Assembly (NCBI GenBank): GCA_947492575.1
Contig: CANLNK010000001.1
Span: forward strand, 1,240,001 to 1,304,000
Direction of reading: 5' to 3'
DNA length: 64,000 bases
Source: an uncultured Thalassotalea sp.
GTDB lineage: Bacteria > Pseudomonadota > Gammaproteobacteria > Enterobacterales > Alteromonadaceae
Position numbers and translations under genes: made by a program
Part shown: positions 16,478 to 26,200 of the stretch, one piece after another
Position numbering within the stretch: the stretch's first letter is position 1
Layout of the letters: every line of letters begins with the position of its first letter
Notes under the pieces: model-generated
What the model was told of the DNA's origin: nothing
The model's database searches: none
What the model saw: the letters and a program-made list of their open reading frames with translations, nothing else

Positions 16478-19168
16478 CTAAAGGTTGTAGCGTACACCCA
16501 AGAAGAACTGTGTGCCTGTGTGGTTATACTCACGCATCAAGTTCAAGTCACCATCACCTGTCGTATACAAACGCTCGTATTCGTCAGTCACGTTAATCAC
16601 TTCTAATGTGAACGTTAAGTTTTCACTGAAGTTGTAAAACGCTGAGATGTCTACGTGCGTAGGACCAGTGGTACCGTGCTCTGCATTACCGTTACTGCCA
16701 GTAAAGTCTGTGATGTAGTCATCACGCTTGTTGGCTGAAACACGTGCACCGTAGTTATCTTTCTCATAGTACACCGTGAAGTTATATGAGTTTTCAGATA
16801 AACCTTCGATTTCACCTGAGGTGTTTACGCGTGTGTAGTTTGCGACAACACCTAAGCCATCAAATGGCGCAGGTAAAAATGTAAATGGTTGCTGATAGAT
16901 AACCTCAAAACCACTTAACTGACGCTCATCAGTATTTACACTTGTGAAGTGCTCATATGGCGTTGTCCGCGGGTCTAATGCAATCAATGGATCGTATTGC
17001 GGGTCAGAATCAATGAACGGGTAGTATGCTTCATCGACTAAACGCTCTTCTGAGTCACTCTTAATCCAGTCGTCAATGTCTTTGTAGAACACAGTTGCTG
17101 CAAATAGTGATTCTTGATTGAAGTACCATTCGACACCAAAATCTACATTATCTGACACGAATGGTTTCAAGAACGGGTTACCAGTTCTAACAGTACCATT
17201 AATGTATGAGAAACTCGGGTTACCCGGGTTTAACGAGCTTAAGCTAGGACGGGTAATTGTCTCTGACATACCTAAACGCACAATAATGTCGTCAGTCGCT
17301 TCTAGGGAGAAGTTAATCGCTGGTAGGAAGTTTTTGTATTCGTTCTCGATACTCACTTTGTCTAAATCAATCAAACCCGTTGATGTGGTTTTTGACTCGA
17401 CATAGCGCATACCAAAGTTTGAATTCAATGTCATACCTGCAATTTCAGTACTATTAGTTACTTCAACATAAAGCGCAGATGTTTCTTCTTGAACCTTCCA
17501 CGTTTGGGCTGTACGCGGTGTCCAGGTTGTTGGCAGCAATTGATCTTTGATAGCGTTGAAGTCAGCTACGATAAATGATGAAAGTGGACCATCAAAACCG
17601 TTGCCAAAGTCATCGACAGGCATATCGTGAGCAAAGCCTACAGCAGAGTCTTGGTCAGGGAAGCCGTTAATTTGCTCTTCTGAGTAATCAACTACGCGAT
17701 CATTAAAAGCAAGACCCGTTTTTAAAGTGATCTCGTCACCTTCATAAGTAAGATCAAGTTTTAACGTATCGTTTTCGCGAATTACGTCTGTTGCTCTTAA
17801 GCGACCATCACTTAAGTTGTACATGGCAGGGTCATTAACGTCATAACCATAACTCACTTCTGGTACATTCGCATTGTTACTGAAGTCGAAACTGAATGTG
17901 TGCGGTGTGCTATTGGTCATGTTGTAGCGGTATTGTTCAGAGCGAGCGTCTGACTCAGCTGTACCGAACATGGCATCTAATTTTAGCTCGTCATTAATAT
18001 TGTATTCTGCTGATAGTACATATTGGCTAAATTTGGTTTCCGAAATTTGCTGGCGACTTTCGATACGAGATTTAATCCCGTCATAAGTACCTGCTAACAC
18101 CTGACGACCGTTAGGGTGCACCGTAATCGCGGTTGGCGTAATTTCGTCGAAAGTGCTTCGGAACATTTCGAAGAAGTTATACATTGTACGCTTGTTATCT
18201 AGCGTTGAATGCAAGGTGTCAAACGTAATTAATAAATCTTCATTAGGCGCATATTGGAATGAACCAGTAAAGCCGATACGATCCTGCTCGTTACCAAAGT
18301 AGTCGGGGCGAGGTAGACGCGGTGTCCATAAGCAGTTGATTGGATCAACAGCAACACCGTCGTCCTCACATGTACCGACATCAGGTGTACCTGTAACAAC
18401 AGTGTTTGATGTGTCTGCAAAAACACCTCCACCGTCTTTTACTGGCGTGGTCCAACGCACTGTACCAAAGCCTTCTTGGCGAACCGTTCTTTCTGACTGT
18501 GCAAGTGATAGCAGGACGCCGAAAGTATCATCAGCGAAGGTATTGCTGACCATTACGGCAAATCGAGGGTCGACTTCTTCAGTGATCTCGTTATAACCAC
18601 CTTGTGCGGAAGCTGCTAGATGTAAACCAGGGTTGTCGAAAGGTTTGGCTGAATATAGATCTACAGTACCGGCGATACCACCTTCTTCCATAGAAGCTGT
18701 TGGCGACTTTTGAATATCAACGCGATTAAATAACTCTGACGCAAATACGTTAAAGTCGAAAGAACGACCACCGTTTACACCGCCGCCAGAGTCGGTACCA
18801 TCGGTACTTGCTGGTACTTCCATGCCGTTTAGCGTGGTGCGAGTGAAGCTTGGACCTAAGCCACGTAGTGTAATTTGACGACCTTCACCACCTTCACGAC
18901 TGATGGCAACACCCGGTACGCGCTGGATAGATTCCGCGATGTTTAGATCAGGAAACTTACCAATGTCCTCGGCTGCTATTGACTCTTTCGTATTAACTGA
19001 TGCTCTTTTTTCCATCAAAGAGCGAGATAAAGAGCCGCGATAGCCTTTAACCTCAATAACCTCTACTTCTTGGTCAGCAACGTCGCTAGTTGCTTCCGCA
19101 GCCATAATATGAGTACTGGAAAGTGACAGCGCGATAAGCGCCGCTAACTTGTTATATTTATAATTCAT
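16478..19168 (-). CDS. TonB-dependent outer-membrane receptor (pectin oligosaccharide uptake)
   Basis: An 896-residue receptor that uses TonB energy to import ligands across the outer membrane. It has a signal peptide ending near THIMAAEA (residue about 26), a TonB box-like EVEVIEVKGYR, and then a plug domain with AEDIGKFPDLNIAESIQRVPG and ITLRGLGPSFTRTTLNG. The long beta-barrel ends in the expected C-terminal FLGVRYNL with terminal aromatic/leucine. It resembles the Xanthomonas/Caulobacter carbohydrate-type TonB receptors. It follows the second GH28 gene (94-base gap) and is closed by a strong terminator, so it probably imports products of that GH28 or of the lyases; the exact ligand is inferred. 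Confidence 0.92.
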   Translation of the reverse strand: MNYKYNKLAALIALSLSSTHIMAAEATSDVADQEVEVIEVKGYRGSLSRSLMEKRASVNTKESIAAEDIGKFPDLNIAESIQRVPGVAISREGGEGRQITLRGLGPSFTRTTLNGMEVPASTDGTDSGGGVNGGRSFDFNVFASELFNRVDIQKSPTASMEEGGIAGTVDLYSAKPFDNPGLHLAASAQGGYNEITEEVDPRFAVMVSNTFADDTFGVLLSLAQSERTVRQEGFGTVRWTTPVKDGGGVFADTSNTVVTGTPDVGTCEDDGVAVDPINCLWTPRLPRPDYFGNEQDRIGFTGSFQYAPNEDLLITFDTLHSTLDNKRTMYNFFEMFRSTFDEITPTAITVHPNGRQVLAGTYDGIKSRIESRQQISETKFSQYVLSAEYNINDELKLDAMFGTAESDARSEQYRYNMTNSTPHTFSFDFSNNANVPEVSYGYDVNDPAMYNLSDGRLRATDVIRENDTLKLDLTYEGDEITLKTGLAFNDRVVDYSEEQINGFPDQDSAVGFAHDMPVDDFGNGFDGPLSSFIVADFNAIKDQLLPTTWTPRTAQTWKVQEETSALYVEVTNSTEIAGMTLNSNFGMRYVESKTTSTGLIDLDKVSIENEYKNFLPAINFSLEATDDIIVRLGMSETITRPSLSSLNPGNPSFSYINGTVRTGNPFLKPFVSDNVDFGVEWYFNQESLFAATVFYKDIDDWIKSDSEERLVDEAYYPFIDSDPQYDPLIALDPRTTPYEHFTSVNTDERQLSGFEVIYQQPFTFLPAPFDGLGVVANYTRVNTSGEIEGLSENSYNFTVYYEKDNYGARVSANKRDDYITDFTGSNGNAEHGTTGPTHVDISAFYNFSENLTFTLEVINVTDEYERLYTTGDGDLNLMREYNHTGTQFFLGVRYNL

Positions 19169-19262
19169 CTTCTCCTCCCGAAGCCTTTATTATGTTTGTG
19201 GAACTGCTTAATCCTCAAACGATTTTTTTATATACATCAATTTTATAATTGAATTTCTACCG

Positions 19263-20657
19263 TTATTGGCTTGCCTCTCGCTGCCAAGAAAGCTCGCCGT
19301 TGATGGTTTGATGCTGGACGCTCACCTGCTCGAAACGAACGTTTAAGGCGTTTTCAACATCAAAAAGTTGCTTGTTGTGTTTAATGGTTATGTCCTTAAA
19401 GCTCACGTTCTCTAAAGGGAACTTATCTGGAGCTCTAACGAAAAAACTGGTACCGATTTGTTTTGCAGAGATATTGCTAAATTGGATATTGCGATAGCGG
19501 GTTTCGAAGTTACCGCCTAATTCTGATGGGTAATTAAGCTGAAACCAAAATAGGGTGTCAAACTCACCAACATCAGCTCGCTCAATATAGATGTTTTCTA
19601 CTACACCGCCGCGGTCTAGGTTTGACTTGAATCGAAACGCCGCATTGCCCTTAGTAAAGGTATTTTGATAGAAATAAACGTCACTTATACCAGCAGCCAT
19701 TTCACTGCCAAGACCGATGCCATCTTCGCCTCCCATCACGTTATTTCTGACCACGATGTGTTGGCTTGGGCGGGCAATGGTTCTGCCATCTAAGTCACGT
19801 CCCGACTTGATGACGACAGAGTCATCACCCGTTGAAAACTGATTGTTTGCAACTATCACGTTTGTACTGGATTCAATATCTACACCGTCATTGTTTGGGA
19901 AGTGGCTATCGACGTTAAGGTTAGTAATGGTCGCGTGATCGGTATAAACGATATGGTTAACCCAGAATGGGGCATTTAGTGCAGTGTAACCGTCTAGTAG
20001 GACACGTTTGGCACCGAATATTTGGATGAGGCCTGGGCGAAGGTATGAACCTTCTTGATACACACGCTCTGTCACAGGAATGCCATCAAAACCTTGTTGG
20101 CGCAGTTGGCGAATATCATTTCCCTGAAGCTTATGCCAAAGATGGAACTTGCTGCTAGCGTTGCCATCGATGGTACCTTTACCTGTTATCGCAATATCCT
20201 CGACATTAGCGGCGTAAATGAGAGGAGAGTAGTTATAAACTTCAGTACCTTCCCAGCGCTGTTTTACTGCGGGTAGGTAATGCTCAGGCTCTGGAGAGAA
20301 TAGGAGCTTCGCCCCGGCATTAAGGTGTAAGTTAATTTTACTTTTTAAGTGAATAGGACCATTAATGGGCCATATACCTGCCGGGATGATAACTTTTCCG
20401 CCACCTGCCTTATTAGCAGCAGCTATTGCTGCTTTGATGGCAGGTAACAAATCATTTTTGAGACCAGTGTTGTCGCCATAATCAGTAACGATAAATTCTT
20501 GAGAAGGGATGTTTGGCAACTCGATGCGGTTGACCACAGCGCTGATCGCTTCATTAATTTCTTGAGGCGATTTATGAGCAAGCGCAGTTGTACTAAACAG
20601 ACATAACGTACCGATGTACAAACTAGCAAGTGTGTTTTTCGTTATTCCTAGCATCAA
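19263..20657 (-). CDS. GH28-family glycoside hydrolase with altered active-site motif
   Basis: A 464-residue exported beta-helix protein with a clear signal peptide (about residues 1-27, ending TTALA). The GH28 pattern is partly kept: NNDGVD (about 255), GDDS (about 277) and RFKSN (about 343). The third signature, normally GHG, reads GGEDGIGLGSE (about 311-321), placing Glu where polygalacturonases have the conserved His. GH28 also contains rhamnogalacturonan hydrolases and other specificities with variation at this site, so the enzyme may act on rhamnogalacturonan or substituted galacturonan rather than plain polygalacturonate. It is the first gene of a unit with the TonB receptor, under two operators. 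Confidence 0.85.
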   Translation of the reverse strand: MMLGITKNTLASLYIGTLCLFSTTALAHKSPQEINEAISAVVNRIELPNIPSQEFIVTDYGDNTGLKNDLLPAIKAAIAAANKAGGGKVIIPAGIWPINGPIHLKSKINLHLNAGAKLLFSPEPEHYLPAVKQRWEGTEVYNYSPLIYAANVEDIAITGKGTIDGNASSKFHLWHKLQGNDIRQLRQQGFDGIPVTERVYQEGSYLRPGLIQIFGAKRVLLDGYTALNAPFWVNHIVYTDHATITNLNVDSHFPNNDGVDIESSTNVIVANNQFSTGDDSVVIKSGRDLDGRTIARPSQHIVVRNNVMGGEDGIGLGSEMAAGISDVYFYQNTFTKGNAAFRFKSNLDRGGVVENIYIERADVGEFDTLFWFQLNYPSELGGNFETRYRNIQFSNISAKQIGTSFFVRAPDKFPLENVSFKDITIKHNKQLFDVENALNVRFEQVSVQHQTINGELSWQREASQ

Positions 20658-20815
20658 ACCTTACTACCTTCATTACTCAGTTATAAACAACAATTAGTGT
20701 GAATTAATAAAATTTCTCTGCCCTAGGTATCGACTACTCTTTGCAACTTAGTATCACAATCCATTCATTAATCACTTCCAATACAAACGTCCAAATGATT
20801 ACGGATTGCTCAAAT

Positions 20816-20829
20816 TGCTACCGGTGGCA
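20816..20829. promoter_or_regulatory. Palindromic operator TGCTACCGGTGGCA (site 4, GH28-TonB unit)
   Basis: Near-perfect palindrome (one asymmetric pair) with the same CACCGGTG-type core. It is paired with the site at 20849-20862, centre spacing 33 bp. Confidence 0.75.
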
Positions 20830-20834
20830 ATGTA

Positions 20835-20863
20835 AATTTAGCTAACTTTGCTACCGGTGGCAA
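20835..20863 (-). promoter_or_regulatory. Predicted promoter of the second GH28-TonB receptor unit
   Basis: On the minus strand TTGCCA (20863-20858) and TAAATT (20840-20835) are 17 bases apart. The -35 overlaps the operator at 20849-20862, the same arrangement as at the uxaB promoter. The -10 is weak. Confidence 0.4.
20849..20862. promoter_or_regulatory. Palindromic operator TGCTACCGGTGGCA (site 5, GH28-TonB unit)
   Basis: Identical to site 4, including the single asymmetric position. It overlaps the predicted -35 of the GH28 gene. Confidence 0.75.
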
Positions 20864-21375
20864 GTTGTTTGTTAAAAAAATGTCAAACTTGTTGTTTATA
20901 TCTCATAACTTTTCATTTTATTGATTTTAATGTTAATAAATACAATGCGTTAAGATTCTTGGATAAGTTTCAATAAAAAGTGTTATTCGTATTTTATTGG
21001 GACAAATAGAGTGCTGTCCTGAATTATTTTGTGATTTCATTTACTTAAATGAAAATGTCCCGTCATTTTGGAAGTATTAGCTAGCGACGCAGTAGGGAAT
21101 GTAAGCAAGTAAACGAAGGTGTCGATTCGTAGATGCCGCACTAAAAGTAACTGTTTAGTCAGGATGGCGAATGTAACCTAGCATTATTGATTTATGCAGA
21201 GTAAGTTAATTTATTTCAATCATGAGGTCGGTCGTCGATTGATAAGTGCAAATTGCCGAATGCATAGTTCATAATATATAGCTCAGAATAAAAAGTTGAG
21301 AGTTAAGCGAAGTAGAGTAGCAGCAAATACTGCTACCCAGCGTTAGTGATAATCGTATAATTCAGAAATCAAGAT
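20864..21375. other. Gene-free stretch downstream of the RpiB-like gene
   Basis: About 510 bases, AT-rich, between the 3' end of the RpiB-like gene and the operators. No open frame of interest was seen. One stem GTAGCAG/CTGCTAC (21317-21336) lies 40 bases beyond the RpiB stop; it may end that operon, but no T-run follows it on the minus strand. Confidence 0.5.
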
Positions 21376-22008
21376 TTATACGTGCTGACGGACAAATGCT
21401 GATATATTTTCGTCCTGACTATAGTTAAAGAAACACTCTTGGAATCGAGGCCCGCCAACGGCTTGTCTAATTAGCTCACCGTCAATACTTTTCAATGCCT
21501 CTAGGTAATCTTTGGCAACGTCTTTTTTGAGCTGCTCCAGGATACCGGCATTTGTGACTTGCGAGTCTTTGCGCTCAGGTGGGTAGCCTTGACCTTTCAC
21601 ACCGGTAAAGGCTTTCTCGAAAATGTAGCGAATGTTTAATTCTGCCCCCCAGCCAAAACCTTTAGCGTAAGGTAGCGCTAGTGCATTTCCGTTGTTAATT
21701 TGGGCAAATAGATAGGCATCTGAAGGGTCGATACAGTAGCCGCAAGCCACGCCAGGAAATGCATTCGATGCCATCAATGCACCTTGACCTGTTCCACAGC
21801 CGGTAACAACGAAGTCAACTGCTTTGGCATTAAGTAGCAAACTCGCCATAATACCAAGATGAATATAAGTGAGGCGGTGGTCATTATCACCATCCATGCC
21901 TACGTTGAATACCTGATGTTGCTGTTCACTGGCAACAGCTTGCAGTTGTTCTAGGACTATTGGGTTTTTTGCTGCTTGTGAGAATTCATTCATTAATGCA
22001 ATTTTCAT
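21376..22008 (-). CDS. RpiB/LacAB-family sugar isomerase, possibly a DhuI-like uronate isomerase
   Basis: A 210-residue protein of the ribose-5-phosphate isomerase B fold, recognised by the N-terminal KIALMNEFSQA, the active-site FVVTGCGTGQGALMASN (Cys and Thr of the family, about residues 71-73) and VACGYCIDPSDAYLFAQ. The C-terminal tail is longer than in housekeeping RpiB (about 150 residues). In streptococci a protein of this superfamily, DhuI, isomerises 4-deoxy-L-threo-5-hexosulose uronate, the same reaction as KduI. The position at the end of the lyase operon (TonB receptor, CE8-PL1, GH43, this gene) makes a uronate role likely, but no substrate is proven. Confidence 0.8.
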   Translation of the reverse strand: MKIALMNEFSQAAKNPIVLEQLQAVASEQQHQVFNVGMDGDNDHRLTYIHLGIMASLLLNAKAVDFVVTGCGTGQGALMASNAFPGVACGYCIDPSDAYLFAQINNGNALALPYAKGFGWGAELNIRYIFEKAFTGVKGQGYPPERKDSQVTNAGILEQLKKDVAKDYLEALKSIDGELIRQAVGGPRFQECFFNYSQDENISAFVRQHV

Positions 22009-22079
22009 GATGTCTCCTAATTTTGTGTTGAGGGTTTGTATTCTGGGAATACGGTTTATGCTTTGTATAAAAAGTAGCG

Positions 22080-23057
22080 CTAAGGTGTGAAGCGACCAAT
22101 GCCTGTTTTGGTTCTCTCTACTTTTTGGATTGTGCCGTCAGCATTGAAGTACAAATACTCTGCTGCTACATGACGTTGCCGTTTTCTATGTGAGCAACCT
22201 GACTCTGGTGTTTCAATCCATCGATGATAGAACAAGAACCATTGCCCCTTGTATTCGACAATTGAGTGGTGATTATTGGCCTCATGTTCTTGCTCCATGA
22301 TGACGCCTTTGTATTGCCATGGGCCTTTGGGCGATTTCGCCATGTAGTAGGTCAATACGCGATTATTTTCTGGCATGGTGTAGTAGTAGTTGTCACCGCG
22401 TTTAAACACCCAAGGCCCTTCCATTTTGGGTTCGTAGCCACCCATATCCATTTTTTCCCATGAGCCTTTAACACTGCGCATATCGTCAGCGAGTTCAATC
22501 ACATGGTAGTCATGATTTTTTGCATGGACATAAAGGTAGGCTTTGCCGTTATCATCAATAAAAAGCGCAGGATCATTTGCGTATGGTTGACGCCAAAGAG
22601 GCTCGCCAATCATGTCTTTAAAAGGGCCGGTAGGGGAGTCACTTTCAGCAATACCTATTCCCATCCACTTTGTGCTGTTTTCAGGGTTAACCCTGTCTTT
22701 ATGGCCTGTGCCAGCGGGAAATACGAAATAGTACTTCCCATTTTTGTAGGCTGCGTCAGGTGCCCATGCATAGTTGTCAGCCCAGCTAATGTCGTTAACT
22801 GAAAGCACAGGGCCATGGTCTGTCCAATCAGCCAAGTTATCAGAAGAGAATACATGCCAATCTTTCATCCAAAAATCTGGCTGACACTCTTCATCATGGG
22901 AAGTGTATAGGTAGATACGCCCATCTTGCCAAACATGTGCCGACGGATCGGCGGTGCGAATGTTACTGCCAAAATCTAAGGGATTACTGGCAAAACAAGT
23001 ATTCGCCAATAATGTGCTACAAATTAGTGGGGTAGCAAACTTCAGTAATTTGTACAT
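22080..23057 (-). CDS. GH43-family glycosidase (exported)
   Basis: A five-bladed propeller glycosidase of 325 residues with a signal peptide ending near CFA (residue 23). The GH43 triad is visible: Asp37 in TADPSAHVW (base), Asp162 in NDPALFID (pKa modulator) and Glu213 in KMEGPWVFKR (acid). GH43 members act on arabinose-, xylose- or galactose-containing chains; in this locus, removal of arabinan or galactan side chains of pectin is the likely job, but the exact linkage cannot be read from the sequence. A strong hairpin lies between it and the upstream CE8-PL1 gene, so it may be transcribed at a lower level or from its own promoter. Confidence 0.88.
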   Translation of the reverse strand: MYKLLKFATPLICSTLLANTCFASNPLDFGSNIRTADPSAHVWQDGRIYLYTSHDEECQPDFWMKDWHVFSSDNLADWTDHGPVLSVNDISWADNYAWAPDAAYKNGKYYFVFPAGTGHKDRVNPENSTKWMGIGIAESDSPTGPFKDMIGEPLWRQPYANDPALFIDDNGKAYLYVHAKNHDYHVIELADDMRSVKGSWEKMDMGGYEPKMEGPWVFKRGDNYYYTMPENNRVLTYYMAKSPKGPWQYKGVIMEQEHEANNHHSIVEYKGQWFLFYHRWIETPESGCSHRKRQRHVAAEYLYFNADGTIQKVERTKTGIGRFTP

Positions 23058-23096
23058 CTACATAGCTCCGGTGCTTTTTGATAGCGAGTTAAAATG

Positions 23097-23151
23097 AAAA
23101 AACACAGCTCAAAGCGCAGTCTATTCCTTGAGAACAACGCTTTGGGCTGTG
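23097..23151 (-). terminator. Terminator or attenuator after the CE8-PL1 gene
   Basis: A 14-position stem, CACAGCTCAAAGCG (23103-23116) with CGCTTTGGGCTGTG (23138-23151), has one mismatch and is followed on the minus strand by TTTTTT. It lies between the giant lyase gene and GH43, so it may terminate the operon or reduce downstream expression. Confidence 0.8.
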
Positions 23152-23209
23152 CGAGGGAGATCAATTTTTTTTATTGATACTCGGTTTTTACTTATTTTTG
23201 TTATTTGCT

Positions 23210-26200
23210 CTATTCAATGGTTAAATCATCGATGGTAATAGTTGCATCGCTTTCTGTTCTAATCGTGATGAAAGAACTCGCCGAAGCGACTAAGCCATCT
23301 ACCACATAACGCTGTCCCGGCGTATGATCTTTCAATGCGACAGAGTAAAACTTAGACGCTCCACCATTAATCGACTTACCGCTACTTGAGGTGTTGTTGT
23401 CGACGTAAATCTGAAAGTTTTTATCTGTGTTGCCAGCTATTGCTACAACCGTAAACGAAACTTGATAGTTATTGGTCAAATCGAAAACACCTGTTGTTGT
23501 GGTGTCTTCAGCCGTTGTGCTCACGTCAGGCGTGGTGTTACCTATACTGATTCGCGCGCCCGTCATTGTGAGTTCGCCACTTGCGACTTCTACGCTACCT
23601 GTGACTCGATAAAATAGTGGTGTGCCGCTGCCAGCTGCACCTGATAAGTCGCGGTAGCTGTTGCTGAAGAATTCTTCTGCGTTAGTGGCAGAGAAGTTTT
23701 CATTAAACGGTAAACCTATTGCCTCTTGTACTGGCGGTTCTACTGCACCACTATCGTCTGCTATCGGAATATCAAGGTCGCTTTGGTCGATTTTATTGAC
23801 GCCAGCATTAGCAAGTACTTTGGCTTTTACTTCATCAACAGGGTCTAAACTATAGCTATAGGGTACGACGTAGCTGCTGGTTGATACGCCGTCTTGTGCA
23901 CTAACATCGCCTGCATCTGGCGTTGTCCATGTCACGCCCTCGCCGAAGTAGTTACCACTTAAGTTCCAATAGCCATTTTCCGCAGAATAGAAAGAGACAA
24001 TTGGATTTTTCGTGTTCTCAAAAACGTTGTTTTCAATTAACAGTTCGGCACCCATGCGAGCGTTAATCGCCGTAGAGCTGATATTGTTAAAATAGTTATT
24101 GAACAGGTGTCCATAGCCAAACCTAAATAAAGGCACACGCGAGGTTAAGTTTTCAAATCGATTGTGATGGAACGTGATGTTACGGTTTTTGTTCGGGTTG
24201 CTATCATCATCGCTGTGACCATGCAATGACGTTTTTTGGCCGTCATGCAAGTAGTTGTATGAAATAGTGATGTTCTCAGCACCTGATTTAGAGTCGAGTA
24301 GTCCGTCATAGAAATCTTTATCTACTGATAAGTCAGCATAGATTTCATTGTGGTCAATCCAAATATTTGAAGTCGTTGAACCATCATCATCACCTTCAAT
24401 TGAAATACCGTCTTTACCTCCGGTTAATACTTCGTGAATGGTTAAATTCTGAATGATGATGTTGTTTGCGCGACGAATACTGATGCCAATACCGCTGAAT
24501 TTACCGCGATCAGCGACACCAATGATTGATACGTTATCCATATCTTTAATATTGATCGAATCGCCGCTACCGCCAGTATTGGCGTCAGTAATGGTACCGT
24601 CGACATAAATAGTGACAGGTGTATTGCTGTTTTTGGCATTGTCTAAAGCATTGATTAATTCTATGCCGTTAGTCACGGTGACCACATCACCGCCTTCGCC
24701 ACCCGTGACGTCAAAGTTGTAGCCCGCAAAACCTAAGTCCTTCACTACTGGTGAAATCGCTTTTGGTGGCTCTGGCAACGTCGGTATTGCGAGTGGTTCT
24801 GGTGCCCAACCTGCATTATTATTGTAGCTTGCAAAGATTACTGCACGTGTTTGGTAATTTGAGGCTTCTTCGGCTGTAAGCTCATAACCGCCAACCCGAG
24901 TTGAAAGGTCAAGCGGGTTACCAGCCATATCCATACTGCCGAATTCGCGCCAACCACTCAGTAGTGTTGCTACCTCAGGATTTGAAGCTGGTTGGCTGTT
25001 AACGCCTTGAGAAGCCCAACCGATATCGGCAATATGCGAATCAAATGTGTTATTAATCAGTATGATATTGTCATAGTAGGATGAGCTGCCACCACTACGA
25101 GCAATGTAAGTTGAGCCATCGGCAACGGTATTGCCCAGTGGCCCAGGACCATGAGTAAAGTCACTGTTTAAGAACACAAAGCCCGGATCATTCTCATTTG
25201 GCACCCTCGCTTGCAAAACGTAACCGCCGCTTACTGGTGTGTCAGACGCACCATTTTTAGAATCACCAATGGTGCGAATTTCACTACTTTCAAACAGCGC
25301 AGCTACAGGGTAGCCCCATATAAAATCAACGTTACCGGCAACTAAGGTGTTATAGAACCAAGTGTAGCCTTTCACTAAAATAGTGTCTTGCTCACTGATA
25401 AAGTTCATGTTGTTGGCAACTAAGCGATGGCTACTATTGAAGTAGATTGCCTCTGCTTGATTTGATACCGATGCATTGCGGATGTGGGAGTTTTTCAACG
25501 TAAAGTTATTAAGCACTAACATATCAGCACCTTCAACTAAGAATACTGGACGCCCGCTAGAGCCACCGTTAAAGCTTTCGTAGTTGTCGTAGTGCACAAC
25601 CGTGTTTTCGCGGCTCTCACCTTGAATGGTTAAGTTGTTCTTGTTACGCAAGTAAAGCAACTCGTGATAAACACCGTCTTTAACAGAGATAACAGCAGGG
25701 GCGTCTTTCGCGACATTTTCCATGACGTAGTTAAGCGCACCTTGCACCGTTCTAAAGTCAGCAGCCCCATCGTCATCAACAAGCACATCATTGCTGGTTG
25801 GAGCGGTAAACTTGGTGGTAAACGACCAGCTACTATTTGCGCCTAGGCCGTCAAACGGTGTGCCATTTAATTCAGCGCCTTTTACCACATCGTCGCCTAT
25901 GACAACGTAGTAGCTTTGGCCATAGGTTAAAACGTTATTTCGAGGTGATATATGTAAGGTATTACCGTCTAAAGTAATCGGTGTGTAATTGACTTCACGA
26001 TTACTGTCTTGGCCTACATAACCTAAGACATTGACATTGGTACCTACTTTAATTGTATCGACTAAACTATCATCACTCGCATTATATATGTGTACTTCAC
26101 CTAATGTGCCAAGGCTAGGTTCATTGTCGAAGGTGATCGACAATTGTGTATCAATATATTGTTCAGTGCTGCTAATTGCTGGGCTTAATTTTCCGCTCAG

